From Rhodovulum kholense (GTDB lineage: Bacteria; Pseudomonadota; Alphaproteobacteria; Rhodobacterales; Rhodobacteraceae): DNA of 64,000 nt. Positions 24,807 to 33,172 of the stretch are shown here, one piece after another. Position numbers and translations under genes: made by a program. The notes beneath the pieces are model-generated. The model saw only the letters and a list, made by a program, of their open reading frames with translations. It did not search any database and was not told where the DNA came from. Location of the stretch: the NCBI RefSeq assembly GCF_003053725.1, contig NZ_QAYC01000002.1, forward strand, positions 62,001 to 126,000, read 5' to 3'. Positions within the stretch are counted from its first letter, which is position 1. Each line of letters starts with the position of its first letter.

Positions 24807-26981
24807 TCATGTGATATGCTCGGTCTGCTGGCGCCAGAGCATCGCATAGGTCTCGCACCGCGCCAGAAGCGTGTCGTGCGGGGCCATGTCGAGCAACCGA
24901 CCCTGGTCGAGCACCAGAATCTGGTCGGCCCGGACCAGCGAGGACAGCCGGTGCGAGACGACGATCATGGTGCGGCCATGGGCGATGGCGGCGAGGTTGC
25001 GATTGACCAGCGCCTCGGATTCGGGGTCGAGCGCCGAGGTCGCCTCGTCGAGGATCAGGATGCGCGGGTCGGCCAGAAGGGCGCGGGCGATGGCGATGCG
25101 CTGGCGCTGTCCGCCCGACAGGTTGGCGCCGCTTTCCTCGACCATGGTGTCGAACCCCAACGGCAGGCGGCGGATGAATTCGTCGGCCCCGGCAAGCGTC
25201 GCCGCGCGCAGCACCGCCTCGAGCGGGGCGCCGGGCACCGCGACCGCGATATTGTCCCGGATCGAGCCCCGAAACAGCAAGTTGTCCTGCAGCACGATGC
25301 CGACCTGACGGCGCAGCGAGGACAGCGCGATGTTGCGGATGTCGATTCCGTCGAAAAGGATCAGCCCCTGTTGCGGGGTCTCGATCCCCTGGATCAGGCG
25401 CGTCAACGTGGTCTTGCCCGACCCCGACCGCCCGACGATGCCCACGACCTGCCCCGGCGCGACCGAAAGGCTGACACGGTCGAGCGCCGGGGTCGCGGCG
25501 CCGGGATAGGCAAAGCCCACCTCGCGCAACTCAAGCGCGCCCGACAGCATCGGCTGTGCCAGTTGCCCGTCATCCTGCCGTTCGGGCGGGTGATCCATGA
25601 TCTTGCGCAGCATCCGGATCGACAGCGCGGCCTCCTGCCATTCGTTGATCAGGCCCACGATCTGTACCAGCGGCCCCGAAACCCGGCCCGACAGCAGCAG
25701 GATAGCGACCAGCGTGCCGACCGTGATCGTGCCCTGAAGCGCCAGCCCGACGCCGACCGCGACCACCGTGACCTGCATCATCCGTTCCAGAAGGCCGGTC
25801 AGCGTGCCGGTCAGCGCCGAGATCCGGCCCAGATCCCATTGCTTGCGCACCGACTGGGCCAGGCTGTCTTCCCACAGGCGCTGGCGCGCGGGCTCGACCG
25901 CAAGCGACTTGACCGCGCGCATGTTGTGCAGCGTCTCGACCAGCAGCGCCTGGCGTTCGGCCTCGACCCCGTAAAGCGCGTTCAGCCGGTTCTGCAGGAT
26001 CGGCAGCATCAGCCCGATGCAGCCCGCGATGGCGATGGCGTACAGCGCGATGATCAGCGTCAGCGTGCCCGACAAAAGCGCCAGCGTGGTCAACAGAAGC
26101 GGCAGCAGGGCCGCGTCCAGCATCGTCTGCAGAAGCCGCCCCGTGAGGAAATGGCGGATCTTGTCGGTCTGCTGGATGTTGCGGGTCATTACCCCGGCGG
26201 GCGTTGTCTCGAACACGGTCATCGGCAGGCGCAACAGATGGGCGACGCTTTGCGAGCCGATATCGGCATCGATCCGGCCGCCCGCGATCTGGCTGAGACG
26301 CTGGCGCACATAGCCGAAGCCCGCATCGAAAAGCACCAGCAGCACATAGACCGCGGTCACCGACATCAGCGTGTACCAGGCCTGATGGGCGATCACCCGG
26401 TCGATCATCACCTGCAGCAGCAAGGGCAGCGAAAAGGCGATCAGGTTGCCGGTGACGACCGCCACGGCCACCCCGGCAAATAGGCTGCGTTCGCGCCGGA
26501 GCGCGGGCAGAAACCAGCGCAGGCCGAAGGCCCGGGCCGCGTCGGCCTTGGCATCCGTCCGCCCGATCAGGATCAGTCGGCCGGTCCAGCGCAGCTCGAA
26601 TTCCTCCCAGGGAACGCTGCGCACGCCATCGGCTTCGTGCCTTGGATCGAGCAGCGCGGCGGTGCGGGCCTTCTCGATCAGACCGGCATGGACCAGCACG
26701 ATCCAGCGGCCCTGTTCGACCTCGGCCAGCACCGGCAGCCCCTGCCCCAGCCGCGAGGCCATGCGCCATCCGGCCTTGCCGATCAGGCGGCAGCGCAGGC
26801 CCTTGGCCGCGAACAGCGCCATCAGACCGGGCGCGAGGTCGTCCTGCCCCAGATCGGGCAGTTCATCGGGGCTGAGGATGATACCGTTATGCGCGGCGAT
26901 CAGGAACGCCCCGCGCAGCGTCGACAGCTGCGGCGTATCGAGCGCGAGGGTTTCGGACAGCTGGGAATCGTGGACCGACAT
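24807..26981 (-). CDS. Type I secretion ABC exporter with degenerate peptidase domain
   Basis: A 724-residue fused permease-ATPase. The first 140 or so residues resemble a C39 peptidase-like domain, but there is no catalytic Cys near the N-terminus, so it should be a non-cleaving, cargo-binding (CLD-type) domain as in HlyB. Six transmembrane helices follow (about 155-440). The ATPase has Walker A GRSGSGKTT, signature LSGGQRQRIAIARALL and Walker B ILILDEATSALD. It heads the exporter operon (ABC, HlyD, methyltransferase). Absence of peptidase residues fits a cargo without a double-glycine leader, such as the nearby repeat protein. Confidence 0.92.
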   Translation of the reverse strand: MSVHDSQLSETLALDTPQLSTLRGAFLIAAHNGIILSPDELPDLGQDDLAPGLMALFAAKGLRCRLIGKAGWRMASRLGQGLPVLAEVEQGRWIVLVHAGLIEKARTAALLDPRHEADGVRSVPWEEFELRWTGRLILIGRTDAKADAARAFGLRWFLPALRRERSLFAGVAVAVVTGNLIAFSLPLLLQVMIDRVIAHQAWYTLMSVTAVYVLLVLFDAGFGYVRQRLSQIAGGRIDADIGSQSVAHLLRLPMTVFETTPAGVMTRNIQQTDKIRHFLTGRLLQTMLDAALLPLLLTTLALLSGTLTLIIALYAIAIAGCIGLMLPILQNRLNALYGVEAERQALLVETLHNMRAVKSLAVEPARQRLWEDSLAQSVRKQWDLGRISALTGTLTGLLERMMQVTVVAVGVGLALQGTITVGTLVAILLLSGRVSGPLVQIVGLINEWQEAALSIRMLRKIMDHPPERQDDGQLAQPMLSGALELREVGFAYPGAATPALDRVSLSVAPGQVVGIVGRSGSGKTTLTRLIQGIETPQQGLILFDGIDIRNIALSSLRRQVGIVLQDNLLFRGSIRDNIAVAVPGAPLEAVLRAATLAGADEFIRRLPLGFDTMVEESGANLSGGQRQRIAIARALLADPRILILDEATSALDPESEALVNRNLAAIAHGRTMIVVSHRLSSLVRADQILVLDQGRLLDMAPHDTLLARCETYAMLWRQQTEHIT

Positions 26982-27042
26982 GCGCCATGTTTACGCAAGC
27001 CACCATTAACGTGGGGTTGTCGGGAAACGGCGCGGGACAGAA

Positions 27043-27071
27043 CTCCCGGCGGGGGCGGACCCCGCCGGGAG
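27043..27071 (-). terminator. Terminator of the AGCS symporter gene
   Basis: A 12-base perfect stem (CTCCCGGCGGGG/CCCCGCCGGGAG) with a five-base loop begins eight bases after the symporter stop. A short T-containing stretch follows on the minus strand. It lies in the 97-base gap before the ABC exporter start, separating the two units. Confidence 0.7.
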
Positions 27072-27078
27072 CGACGGA

Positions 27079-28422
27079 TCAGCCCGCCCGGTTGGCGCGC
27101 CAGTAGGCGCGGGACACGGCGAAGACCGTGCCGCTGAGTGCAATCAGCGCGATCAGGTTGGGAATGGCCATCAGGGCGTTCATGATGTCGGCCACGATCC
27201 AGATCACGCCCAGATTGGCGACCGCGCCCAAGACCACGCCGGCCACCCAAAGCAGGCGGAACGGCAGGATCACCTTCGACCCGAACAGGTATTCGGCCGC
27301 CCGTTCGCCGTAATAGCTCCAGCCGAGGATCGTGGTGAAGGCGAAGACGATCAGCCCGAGGCTGACGATCAGTTCACCGCCCGGCAACCCGGTCTGGAAG
27401 GCCAGCGCCGACAGTGCGGCCCCGGTCTCGCCGCTGGTCCAGACCCCGGTGGTGATGATGACCAGCGCGGTCATCGAGCAGACAAGGATCGTGTCGATGA
27501 ACGTGCCCAGCATCGCGACGTTGCCCTGGCGCACCGGGTCGTCGGTCAGTGCCGCGGCATGGGCGATGGGCGCGGACCCGAGCCCCGCCTCGTTCGAGAA
27601 GACGCCGCGCGCGACCCCGAAGCGGATGGCGGCCATCACCGCCGCCCCGGCAAACCCGCCGGTCGCCGCGGTGCCGGTGAAGGCATCCTCGAAGATCAGC
27701 GACAGCGCGCCCGGCACGGCCTGGTAGTTGACGGCAAGAATGACCAGCGCGCCAAGGATGTACAGAACCGCCATCAGCGGCACCAGCCATTCAGCGACAG
27801 CCCCGATCCGCCGGACCCCGCCCACGATCACCACGAAGGTGACAACGGCCAGCGCGATCCCGGTCCACAGATGCGGGATGCCGAAGGTCGACTGGACCGC
27901 ATCCGCCACCGAGTTGGCCTGCACCGTGTTGCCGATCCCGAAGGCGGCGATGGTCGCGAAGAAAGCAAAGATCCAGGCCAGCCAGGCAAAGCGCGGACCG
28001 AGCCCGTTCTTGATGTAATACATCGGCCCGCCGACATAGCGGCCATTGGCATCGACCTCGCGGTAATGCACGGCCAGCACCGCCTCGGCATATTTGGTGG
28101 CCATGCCCACCAGCGCGGTCAGCCACATCCAGAACACGGCGCCCGGACCGCCCAGGAAGATCGCGGTCGCAACTCCCGCGATGTTGCCGGTGCCGATCGT
28201 CGCCGAAAGCGCGGTGGTCAGCGCCTGAAACGGCGTGATCTCGCCTTCATGGCCTGCGCCGCCCTTCTTGCGGCCCTCCAGCATCATCTTGAAACCGTAG
28301 CCCAGCTTGCGCTGCGGCAGGAACCGGAGTCCCAGGCACAGATAAAGCCCGGTGCCCAGCAGCAGCACCAGGACCGGAGGGCCCCAGACGAATGAGTCGA
28401 TCGAGTTGAGTATCTCCAACAT
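27079..28422 (-). CDS. Alanine/glycine:cation symporter (AGCS family)
   Basis: A 447-residue sodium-coupled amino-acid importer with about eleven membrane helices. Family motifs include FQALTTALSATIGTGNIAGV near residue 64, GPGAVFWMWLTALVGMATKYAE near residue 91, GGPMYYIKNGLG near residue 127 and the RGVFSNEAGLGSAPIAHAAA signature near residue 280. The ATG at 28420-28422 follows an AGGGA site; upstream in-frame sequence is Arg/Pro-rich and unlikely to be coding. Terminators flank it, so it is probably monocistronic. Substrate is probably alanine or glycine. Confidence 0.93.
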   Translation of the reverse strand: MLEILNSIDSFVWGPPVLVLLLGTGLYLCLGLRFLPQRKLGYGFKMMLEGRKKGGAGHEGEITPFQALTTALSATIGTGNIAGVATAIFLGGPGAVFWMWLTALVGMATKYAEAVLAVHYREVDANGRYVGGPMYYIKNGLGPRFAWLAWIFAFFATIAAFGIGNTVQANSVADAVQSTFGIPHLWTGIALAVVTFVVIVGGVRRIGAVAEWLVPLMAVLYILGALVILAVNYQAVPGALSLIFEDAFTGTAATGGFAGAAVMAAIRFGVARGVFSNEAGLGSAPIAHAAALTDDPVRQGNVAMLGTFIDTILVCSMTALVIITTGVWTSGETGAALSALAFQTGLPGGELIVSLGLIVFAFTTILGWSYYGERAAEYLFGSKVILPFRLLWVAGVVLGAVANLGVIWIVADIMNALMAIPNLIALIALSGTVFAVSRAYWRANRAG

Positions 28423-28723
28423 GTACTTTTCCCTGTTAGTTGTCGGATGGCCCGCCTGACCCGGAACGGACGGCGGGGATTGGGTCAGCGCCGCGCGTGG
28501 CGCCCCCGGCGCGCTGACGCGGCCAGACGACCGGTCCACGGGCGGTCGGCCGATCCGGTCGGCAATAGGTACGGAACGCGGAGCGAAGGGGGAAGAGGTC
28601 GACCGCTGCCGTCCCCCGAAGCAGAGCCGGACAGTGGGACAGTCGCTGCGACACGGACAGCGCGGCGGCGCGTGAGGGCATGACGCGAGGCGCGGAAGGG
28701 TCTGGCGGGACGGAGGATCGCGG
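28423..28723. other. Upstream region of the AGCS symporter, no gene seen
   Basis: About 300 bases between the symporter start and the ubiV terminator. All frames are Arg/Pro/Ala-rich shadows. The stretch presumably carries the symporter promoter, but no boxes could be assigned. Confidence 0.35.
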
Positions 28724-28749
28724 GGCAGAGCGCGGATCTGCGCTCTGCC
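28724..28749 (-). terminator. Terminator-like hairpin after ubiV
   Basis: A ten-base perfect stem (GGCAGAGCGC/GCGCTCTGCC) with a six-base loop lies 17 bases past the ubiV stop, closing the ubiTUV operon. There is no T run, so a Rho-assisted or mRNA-stabilising role is possible. Confidence 0.55.
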
Positions 28750-28766
28750 GTCCGATCGTCATCGGC

Positions 28767-29690
28767 TCACGCCAGCTCGGCCGCCGCCCGGTCGGACCAG
28801 GTGTGGCCCGAGCGCCCATGGTAGAAGCCGTTCACGAAGGGCGCCTCGATGCCCAGCTCGCGCAGTTTGGCATCGCCTTCGGCCGGGGCCATCCGGCCCT
28901 GCAGCACGTCGTCGAACAGACGCGTCACCGCGATCATGTCGCAGGTATGGGGCATCACCCGGTAATGGGTCACGCCAATCGACTTCAGATCGTCGATATC
29001 GGGCATCAGGTCGAGATAGCCATAGCTGAGCGTCTGGATGCCGTTGACCGTCAGGAAGGGCTTTTCGTCCATCGTCTTCAGCGTCATGCCGTCGAGATCC
29101 TCGCCGCAGACGAACTGGCAGTTGTCCTTGGTCCGCGCGTGCGCCCGGGCATGGTAACACCGCGCCGAAAGCGCCAGAGACGCCCGGCCGAAGACCTGCA
29201 CCTCAAGCCCGACGCCCAGTTCGGCCGCCTTCTCGCCCAGCTTGGCAACCGCGGCCCGCGGCAACTCGGGCAGAAGTGCGAAGTGGTTGGCGCCCTGCTC
29301 GTGAAGATAGGCCATCGTGTCTTCGTTATAGACGTTCAGCAGCGCGCCGATCCGGTGCGGCTTGTTCTTCAGATACAGAAGCGCCGCGGTGTTGTTGACC
29401 TCGAGATCGCGGCCCTCCTGCTCGGCCCAGTCCCGCAGCAGGTTGCGTTCGCGCTTGATGACCACTTCCGAGAACGAGCAGAACACCACCTTCTTGCCCG
29501 CCTTCTCCAGCCGGTCGGCGACCTTGTCCAGGTGGTGGTCGTCGAAGAACGGCGTCCGCTTGGAACAGATCACCTCGCCCAGATAGACGGTCGAGACCGG
29601 ACTTTCGTCGGCGATCCGGTTGTAGAAGTCGAGCTTCATCTCGGCGGGCCAGTGGAACAGGTTCGGGCCCAGCGTCAGTTCGGCAGCCAT
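28767..29690 (-). CDS. ubiV: Oxygen-independent ubiquinone hydroxylation protein UbiV
   Basis: A U32-family [4Fe-4S] protein of 307 residues that works with UbiU and UbiT in anaerobic ubiquinone synthesis. Cysteines that may bind the cluster are in EVICSKRTPF near residue 42 and in the RCYHARAHARTKDNCQFVC cluster near residues 175-193. I chose ATG 29688-29690 (MAAELTLGPN). It lies five bases after the ubiU stop. The operon order ubiT-ubiU-ubiV and the upstream FNR box support anaerobic induction. Confidence 0.93.
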   Translation of the reverse strand: MAAELTLGPNLFHWPAEMKLDFYNRIADESPVSTVYLGEVICSKRTPFFDDHHLDKVADRLEKAGKKVVFCSFSEVVIKRERNLLRDWAEQEGRDLEVNNTAALLYLKNKPHRIGALLNVYNEDTMAYLHEQGANHFALLPELPRAAVAKLGEKAAELGVGLEVQVFGRASLALSARCYHARAHARTKDNCQFVCGEDLDGMTLKTMDEKPFLTVNGIQTLSYGYLDLMPDIDDLKSIGVTHYRVMPHTCDMIAVTRLFDDVLQGRMAPAEGDAKLRELGIEAPFVNGFYHGRSGHTWSDRAAAELA

Positions 29691-29695
29691 CGGGC

Positions 29696-30694
29696 TTACC
29701 TCCATTTCTTGGTCTTGAGCGCACCCTCGGTGTGTTTCTGACCCTCGGTCAGCGCCACCAGGTCGGCCAGCTTGGGCTCTTGCCCCGCCATGATCGAATC
29801 GACGGCCTCGCGGAAGGCGGCGACCACCTTCTTGACATAGGCGCGGCTCCGCTGGCGGCCCTCGATCTTGAAGGCATGCACACCCGCATTGATCAGATCG
29901 GGCAGCATCGTCGAGGCGTTCAGGCTGATCGGCTCCTCGAAGGCATAATAGCCGTCATCGCGGGCGTCGCATTTGTAGCGGCCCTTGCAGATCGTCGGAT
30001 AGCCTGCGGTCTCGTCCGGCTTGAAGCGGTCGATCATGTAATCGCCCAGGATCGTCGACATGCTGCCATCCTCGGCGCGTTCGTATTTCACGCAGGAGGC
30101 GGGCGAACAGGCGCCGTCCATGTTGGTCGACTGGCCGGTGACGTAATTGGTCAGCGAGCAGCGGCCCTCGACCATCAGACCGTGGTTGCCGAAGATGAAG
30201 GTCTCGACCTCGCAGGGGATCTCTTCGACGAGGCCCCGGATCTCGGAGACGGTCATGATCCGGGGCAGCACGATCCGCTTCACCCCGAATTCCTGCACAT
30301 AGTAGCGGATCGCCTCGGGCGACGAGGCCGCTGCCTGCACCGACAGGTGGATGCGCATCTGCGGATTGGTCTTCTGGATATAGGCCGCGACCGCGATATC
30401 GGCGACGATGCAGGCATCAGCGCCCAGCTTGGCCGACAGGTCCGCCGCGTCCTTCCACAGCTGCACATTGCCCGCGGGCGGGAAGGTGTTCAGCGTGATC
30501 AGCACCTTGGTGCCGCCGTCATGGGCGTATTTGATGGATTTCTCCATCTCTTCGGGGGTGAAGTTCAGCCCCACGAAGTTCCGCGCATTGGTGGCGTTCT
30601 GATAGCCGCAATAGACCGCATCGGCCCCGGCATCGACGGCCGAGCGCAAGGCGGCGGGGGTGCCCGCCGGGCAGATCAGTTCGGGTTTGATCAT
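29696..30694 (-). CDS. ubiU: Oxygen-independent ubiquinone hydroxylation protein UbiU
   Basis: A 332-residue U32 peptidase-like protein that forms an Fe-S heterodimer with UbiV and introduces ring hydroxyls without O2. It starts MIKPELICPAGTPAALRSAVDAGADAVYCGY, the standard U32 N-terminus. The cysteine set is seen in GRCSLTNYV near residue 170, GACSPASCVKYER near residues 187-191 and TICKGRYKC near residue 231. The ATG overlaps the ubiT stop as ATGA, showing coupled translation. Confidence 0.95.
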   Translation of the reverse strand: MIKPELICPAGTPAALRSAVDAGADAVYCGYQNATNARNFVGLNFTPEEMEKSIKYAHDGGTKVLITLNTFPPAGNVQLWKDAADLSAKLGADACIVADIAVAAYIQKTNPQMRIHLSVQAAASSPEAIRYYVQEFGVKRIVLPRIMTVSEIRGLVEEIPCEVETFIFGNHGLMVEGRCSLTNYVTGQSTNMDGACSPASCVKYERAEDGSMSTILGDYMIDRFKPDETAGYPTICKGRYKCDARDDGYYAFEEPISLNASTMLPDLINAGVHAFKIEGRQRSRAYVKKVVAAFREAVDSIMAGQEPKLADLVALTEGQKHTEGALKTKKWR

Positions 30695-31230
30695 GAGTGC
30701 GACCCTTTCCGTTTCTGGGCGTTCTCGGCCGCCCGGCGCAGCATGTTCAGCGCCCCCCGGCCCGGCGCGCCGAACATGTCGGCCACGCTTTCGGCAATGG
30801 GCTCTTCCACGTCGTCGAGCGCGTTCCGGAGGCAGACCACCGCCTCGGTATCCCCGGTCACGATCAGATCTCGCGAGAAGAACAGCGCATCGCCGTCCTG
30901 TTCGGTATCCATCAGCGTCAGCAGGTCGAGGAACTTGCCCGAGATCCGCGCGCAATGCGGCGGCAGGACGCGGCGCCGGTTCAGCGCCTTGAAGTCCAGC
31001 GCCTCCGGATCAGGCCGCAGGTACAGCATGAAGGGCATGTCGACCGGGTCGATCAGGAAATAGGCGTGACGGTGATGGCCCAGCCGGTCGAACATGTCCG
31101 GATTGTCGGCCGCGATCTTGGTCACGATACGCTTGAGGACCGGCTGCAGAAGAAACAGCGGCAGCGGCGGCAGGAAGGGAAACCCTCCGGACGCGCCGGG
31201 CAGGCGTGGAGTTTGGGGTGCGGTTGTCAT
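30691..31230 (-). CDS. ubiT: SCP2-domain ubiquinone biosynthesis accessory factor UbiT
   Basis: A 179-residue protein with an SCP2-like lipid-binding domain (FLIDPVDMPFMLYLRPDPEAL near residue 57, then a TGDTEAVVCLRNALDDVEEP segment). It is thought to hold polyprenylated intermediates for UbiU/UbiV under anoxia. First gene of the operon, with an FNR-type box about 35 bases upstream of its start. Predicted to act in the cytoplasm on membrane-derived lipids. Confidence 0.9.
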   Translation of the reverse strand: MTTAPQTPRLPGASGGFPFLPPLPLFLLQPVLKRIVTKIAADNPDMFDRLGHHRHAYFLIDPVDMPFMLYLRPDPEALDFKALNRRRVLPPHCARISGKFLDLLTLMDTEQDGDALFFSRDLIVTGDTEAVVCLRNALDDVEEPIAESVADMFGAPGRGALNMLRRAAENAQKRKGSHS

Positions 31231-31264
31231 GGCTGGTCGATACCCGGATGTGGGAGAATCCGGA

Positions 31265-31278
31265 TTGACTTAGGTCAA
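31265..31278 (-). promoter_or_regulatory. FNR/FnrL-type box upstream of ubiTUV
   Basis: TTGACTTAGGTCAA has two perfect half sites (TTGAC/GTCAA) around a four-base spacer and matches the FNR consensus TTGAT-N4-ATCAA with one symmetric change. It is centred about 41 bases upstream of the ubiT ATG. Oxygen-sensing control by FnrL fits the anaerobic role of the genes. Confidence 0.75.
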
Positions 31279-31498
31279 ACCTGTCGCACTGTCCGGGGCA
31301 CCAATTGCCGCAGGGAGCGCACGAACGCCTGTACTGCAAGGCCAAGCCCCCGCCGACCCCGGCGGATGCTGCTCTCACAACTGCGTGAAACGCTGTTGGC
31401 GTTCAGCTGGCTTGATACCGGTGGTTCACGAGAATTGATCCCGGAAGAGCCCGGCAGCCCCGGTTATCCTGGATGGCCCGGCGGCGTCCGGCGCAAGG

Positions 31499-31807
31499 TC
31501 AACGGCGTCTGCGGCGCTGCCACCATGCGTGGATTGCGGACTTCGCGACCCGGCGGCCTTCGGGAGATGTGCGCGATACCTGTGACGCGATATCGTCGAA
31601 CGTCATCCGGTCGATGCGCGCAGCGATAAAGGCACGCAATTCAGAGTCCGTCTCGATCTTCGAGGGTCTTCCGGGCCGATGATTGCGGCGATGGCCAGAC
31701 GGTTCCGGCAGGTCCTGGAAGCCGATTTGAACGCCCTTGGAATGCGCGTTCGACGGGCCGACCCGGAGTTCATCCTCTGCCTGATCGAGCGCATCGGAAA
31801 ACTGCAA
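31499..31807 (-). pseudogene. Probable remnant of a phage-like DNA-binding protein
   Basis: A frame of about 102 residues whose C-terminal half is protein-like: GRPSKIETDSELRAFIAARID, then MTFDDIASQV and RRVAKSAIHAWWQ. The spacing suggests a helix-turn-helix of a small phage or transposon-associated protein, perhaps of a Mu-like element. The N-terminal half looks like read-through of an unrelated frame and there is no good ribosome-binding site, so I treat it as a fragment. It lies in a gene-poor, less GC-rich stretch. Confidence 0.45.
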
Positions 31808-32030
31808 CGAAGGCAGCCCGACCGCCCTTGGCAGGCATCCATTGCGTGCATATGCCGTTGCGGTTCAACCAACTACTTGGCGAGGTCCGGTCCTTCGGAA
31901 TCTCGCCAATGCCTAGGAGGCTTCGAACCGGGATCTTCGGTCCATCCTCAACCCAAAGTCCATGGATATCTTCCCGATGAGCTTTTCCGCGCGAGGGTCG
32001 GTCCGATCGCCAGAAGACGGCTGAGAGCAA
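31770..32030 (-). pseudogene. Frame remnant, possibly N-terminus of a Mu-like transposase or regulator
   Basis: An 86-codon frame containing SLLGIGEIPKDRTSPSSWLN followed by MPAKGGRAAFVAV. It faintly resembles the N-terminal DNA-binding domain of Mu-type transposases. It breaks into another frame near 31800, where the next remnant begins. One frameshift would join the two into a single ancestral gene. Family assignment is weak. Confidence 0.3.
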
Positions 32031-32140
32031 TATGGTTGCGGTGCTGACGCCTCCGGTCGATTGGGGGCCATTCCCGAACTGGGCGTTTGGGTTGGCACTC
32101 CTGCGATATACGAAAGTGATGGCGCACTAGGTTGAGGGGC

Positions 32141-32154
32141 TTGATTTGCATCAA
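32141..32154. promoter_or_regulatory. Perfect but orphan FNR-type palindrome
   Basis: TTGATTTGCATCAA matches the FNR consensus TTGAT-N4-ATCAA in every defined position. On neither side does an intact gene follow: about 1.3 kb of degraded sequence surrounds it. It may be the leftover promoter of a lost FnrL-regulated gene, or it may drive a transcript I cannot recognise. Confidence 0.6.
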
Positions 32155-32581
32155 GTCCTCAGAGCGGCAGGAGCCACGCGCGCGTTCTTTGCCATTCCGG
32201 GCCAAGCCGAGAGGGCGATCCTCAATCACCAAGAGAAGGCCGATGTCAGCTTCGAGACTGCAACCACGATGGCGCTTCACGACGACTTGCGGGACCCGCA
32301 AGCCGCGTCGCAGCGCGACCTTCAATCGCCAAAGGAATATGGTGCCCTTTAGCGTGTGTGGCATGGGCGAATTTGCCCACACCTTCCGCAAGCCCCATTG
32401 ATATCATTGGCTTTTTCCACGCCACCTTTGGGTGTTTTGCGGCGTTTCCGGCCCAGATCGGCCCATCGGCATCAAACCTCGTGAACCAGCCCGATTGCAA
32501 CCGACTGAAAAGGCTTGCTATTTTTCAGCCCCGCATCAAACCACCTGAACCGCGTCAAACGCAGAGCCCGGAGCCCCCCGG
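32155..32581. other. Gene-poor stretch, no supported gene
   Basis: Three overlapping short frames run through here (for example 32246-32500 on the minus strand and 32146-32352 on the plus strand). Their products are unlike any family I know, lack convincing ribosome-binding sites and use codons less biased to GC than neighbours. I read it as decayed sequence. Confidence 0.4.
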
Positions 32582-33031
32582 TCAGTCCGGCACGTCGATC
32601 GGCGGGCGGCAGACCATGTAGGCATGGATCGTACTGAAATTGGTTCCCACCTTGCGCACCCCCAGAAGCATCTGGTTGGACATGGCGTCGCCCCGTGCCT
32701 GAAGCTCGGGGCTGGGCATCACGGTGAAGACCGCCGAAGTCCGGCCGGGCCGGGTGGCGCTGGGACCGCGCGGGGTCACCAGATAGATCCGCCGATCCGG
32801 GCTCGCGCGCAGCTGGCTTTGCGCGAATTCGCCGGCCGCGCACCAGAGCTGGGCCCCGCCGTCGCCGGGCCGCGCCAGCACCTCGAATTCGCCGGGATTG
32901 CCGGTCGGATCGACCCGGTTGCCATGGTCGGTCAGAATCGCGTGCGGCGCACGGGTCGGCCCGCCTTGCGGGACGCAGGCGGCCAGGCTGGCGGTGGCGG
33001 CAAGAATGGCGAGACAAGGCAAAAGGCGCAT
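32582..33031 (-). CDS. Small lipoprotein, unknown function
   Basis: A 149-residue protein with a lipoprotein signal peptide: MRLLPCLAILAATASLAAC, lipobox LAAC with the lipid-modified Cys at residue 19. The mature part contains one further pair of Cys (LWCAAGEF and MVCRPP), which could form a disulfide, and ends at PPIDVPD. Expected to be anchored in the periplasmic leaflet. No family is recognised. It is separated from the mug gene by about 140 bases and is likely its own unit. Confidence 0.8.
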   Translation of the reverse strand: MRLLPCLAILAATASLAACVPQGGPTRAPHAILTDHGNRVDPTGNPGEFEVLARPGDGGAQLWCAAGEFAQSQLRASPDRRIYLVTPRGPSATRPGRTSAVFTVMPSPELQARGDAMSNQMLLGVRKVGTNFSTIHAYMVCRPPIDVPD

Positions 33032-33172
33032 CTGGGCGATCTCCGTCCGGTCCGCGGGATTGGCATGCGGACACGTTCTCCCTTGGATAGAACCCCGGCC
33101 CGGTCCCGGCAAGGGGGGCGCGATCACGGCTTCGGCACGGTCCGCAGGCCTGCGACCTGTCCAGGCGCGCCG

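Noticed and set aside
28436..28819. Minus-strand frame of 127 codons upstream of the AGCS symporter
   Set aside because: Pro/Arg/Ser-rich, no ribosome-binding site, overlaps ubiV and its terminator.
31499..32500. Intact insertion sequence or prophage
   Set aside because: No complete transposase or integrase frame, no terminal inverted repeats and no target-site duplication could be seen; only short fragments remain.
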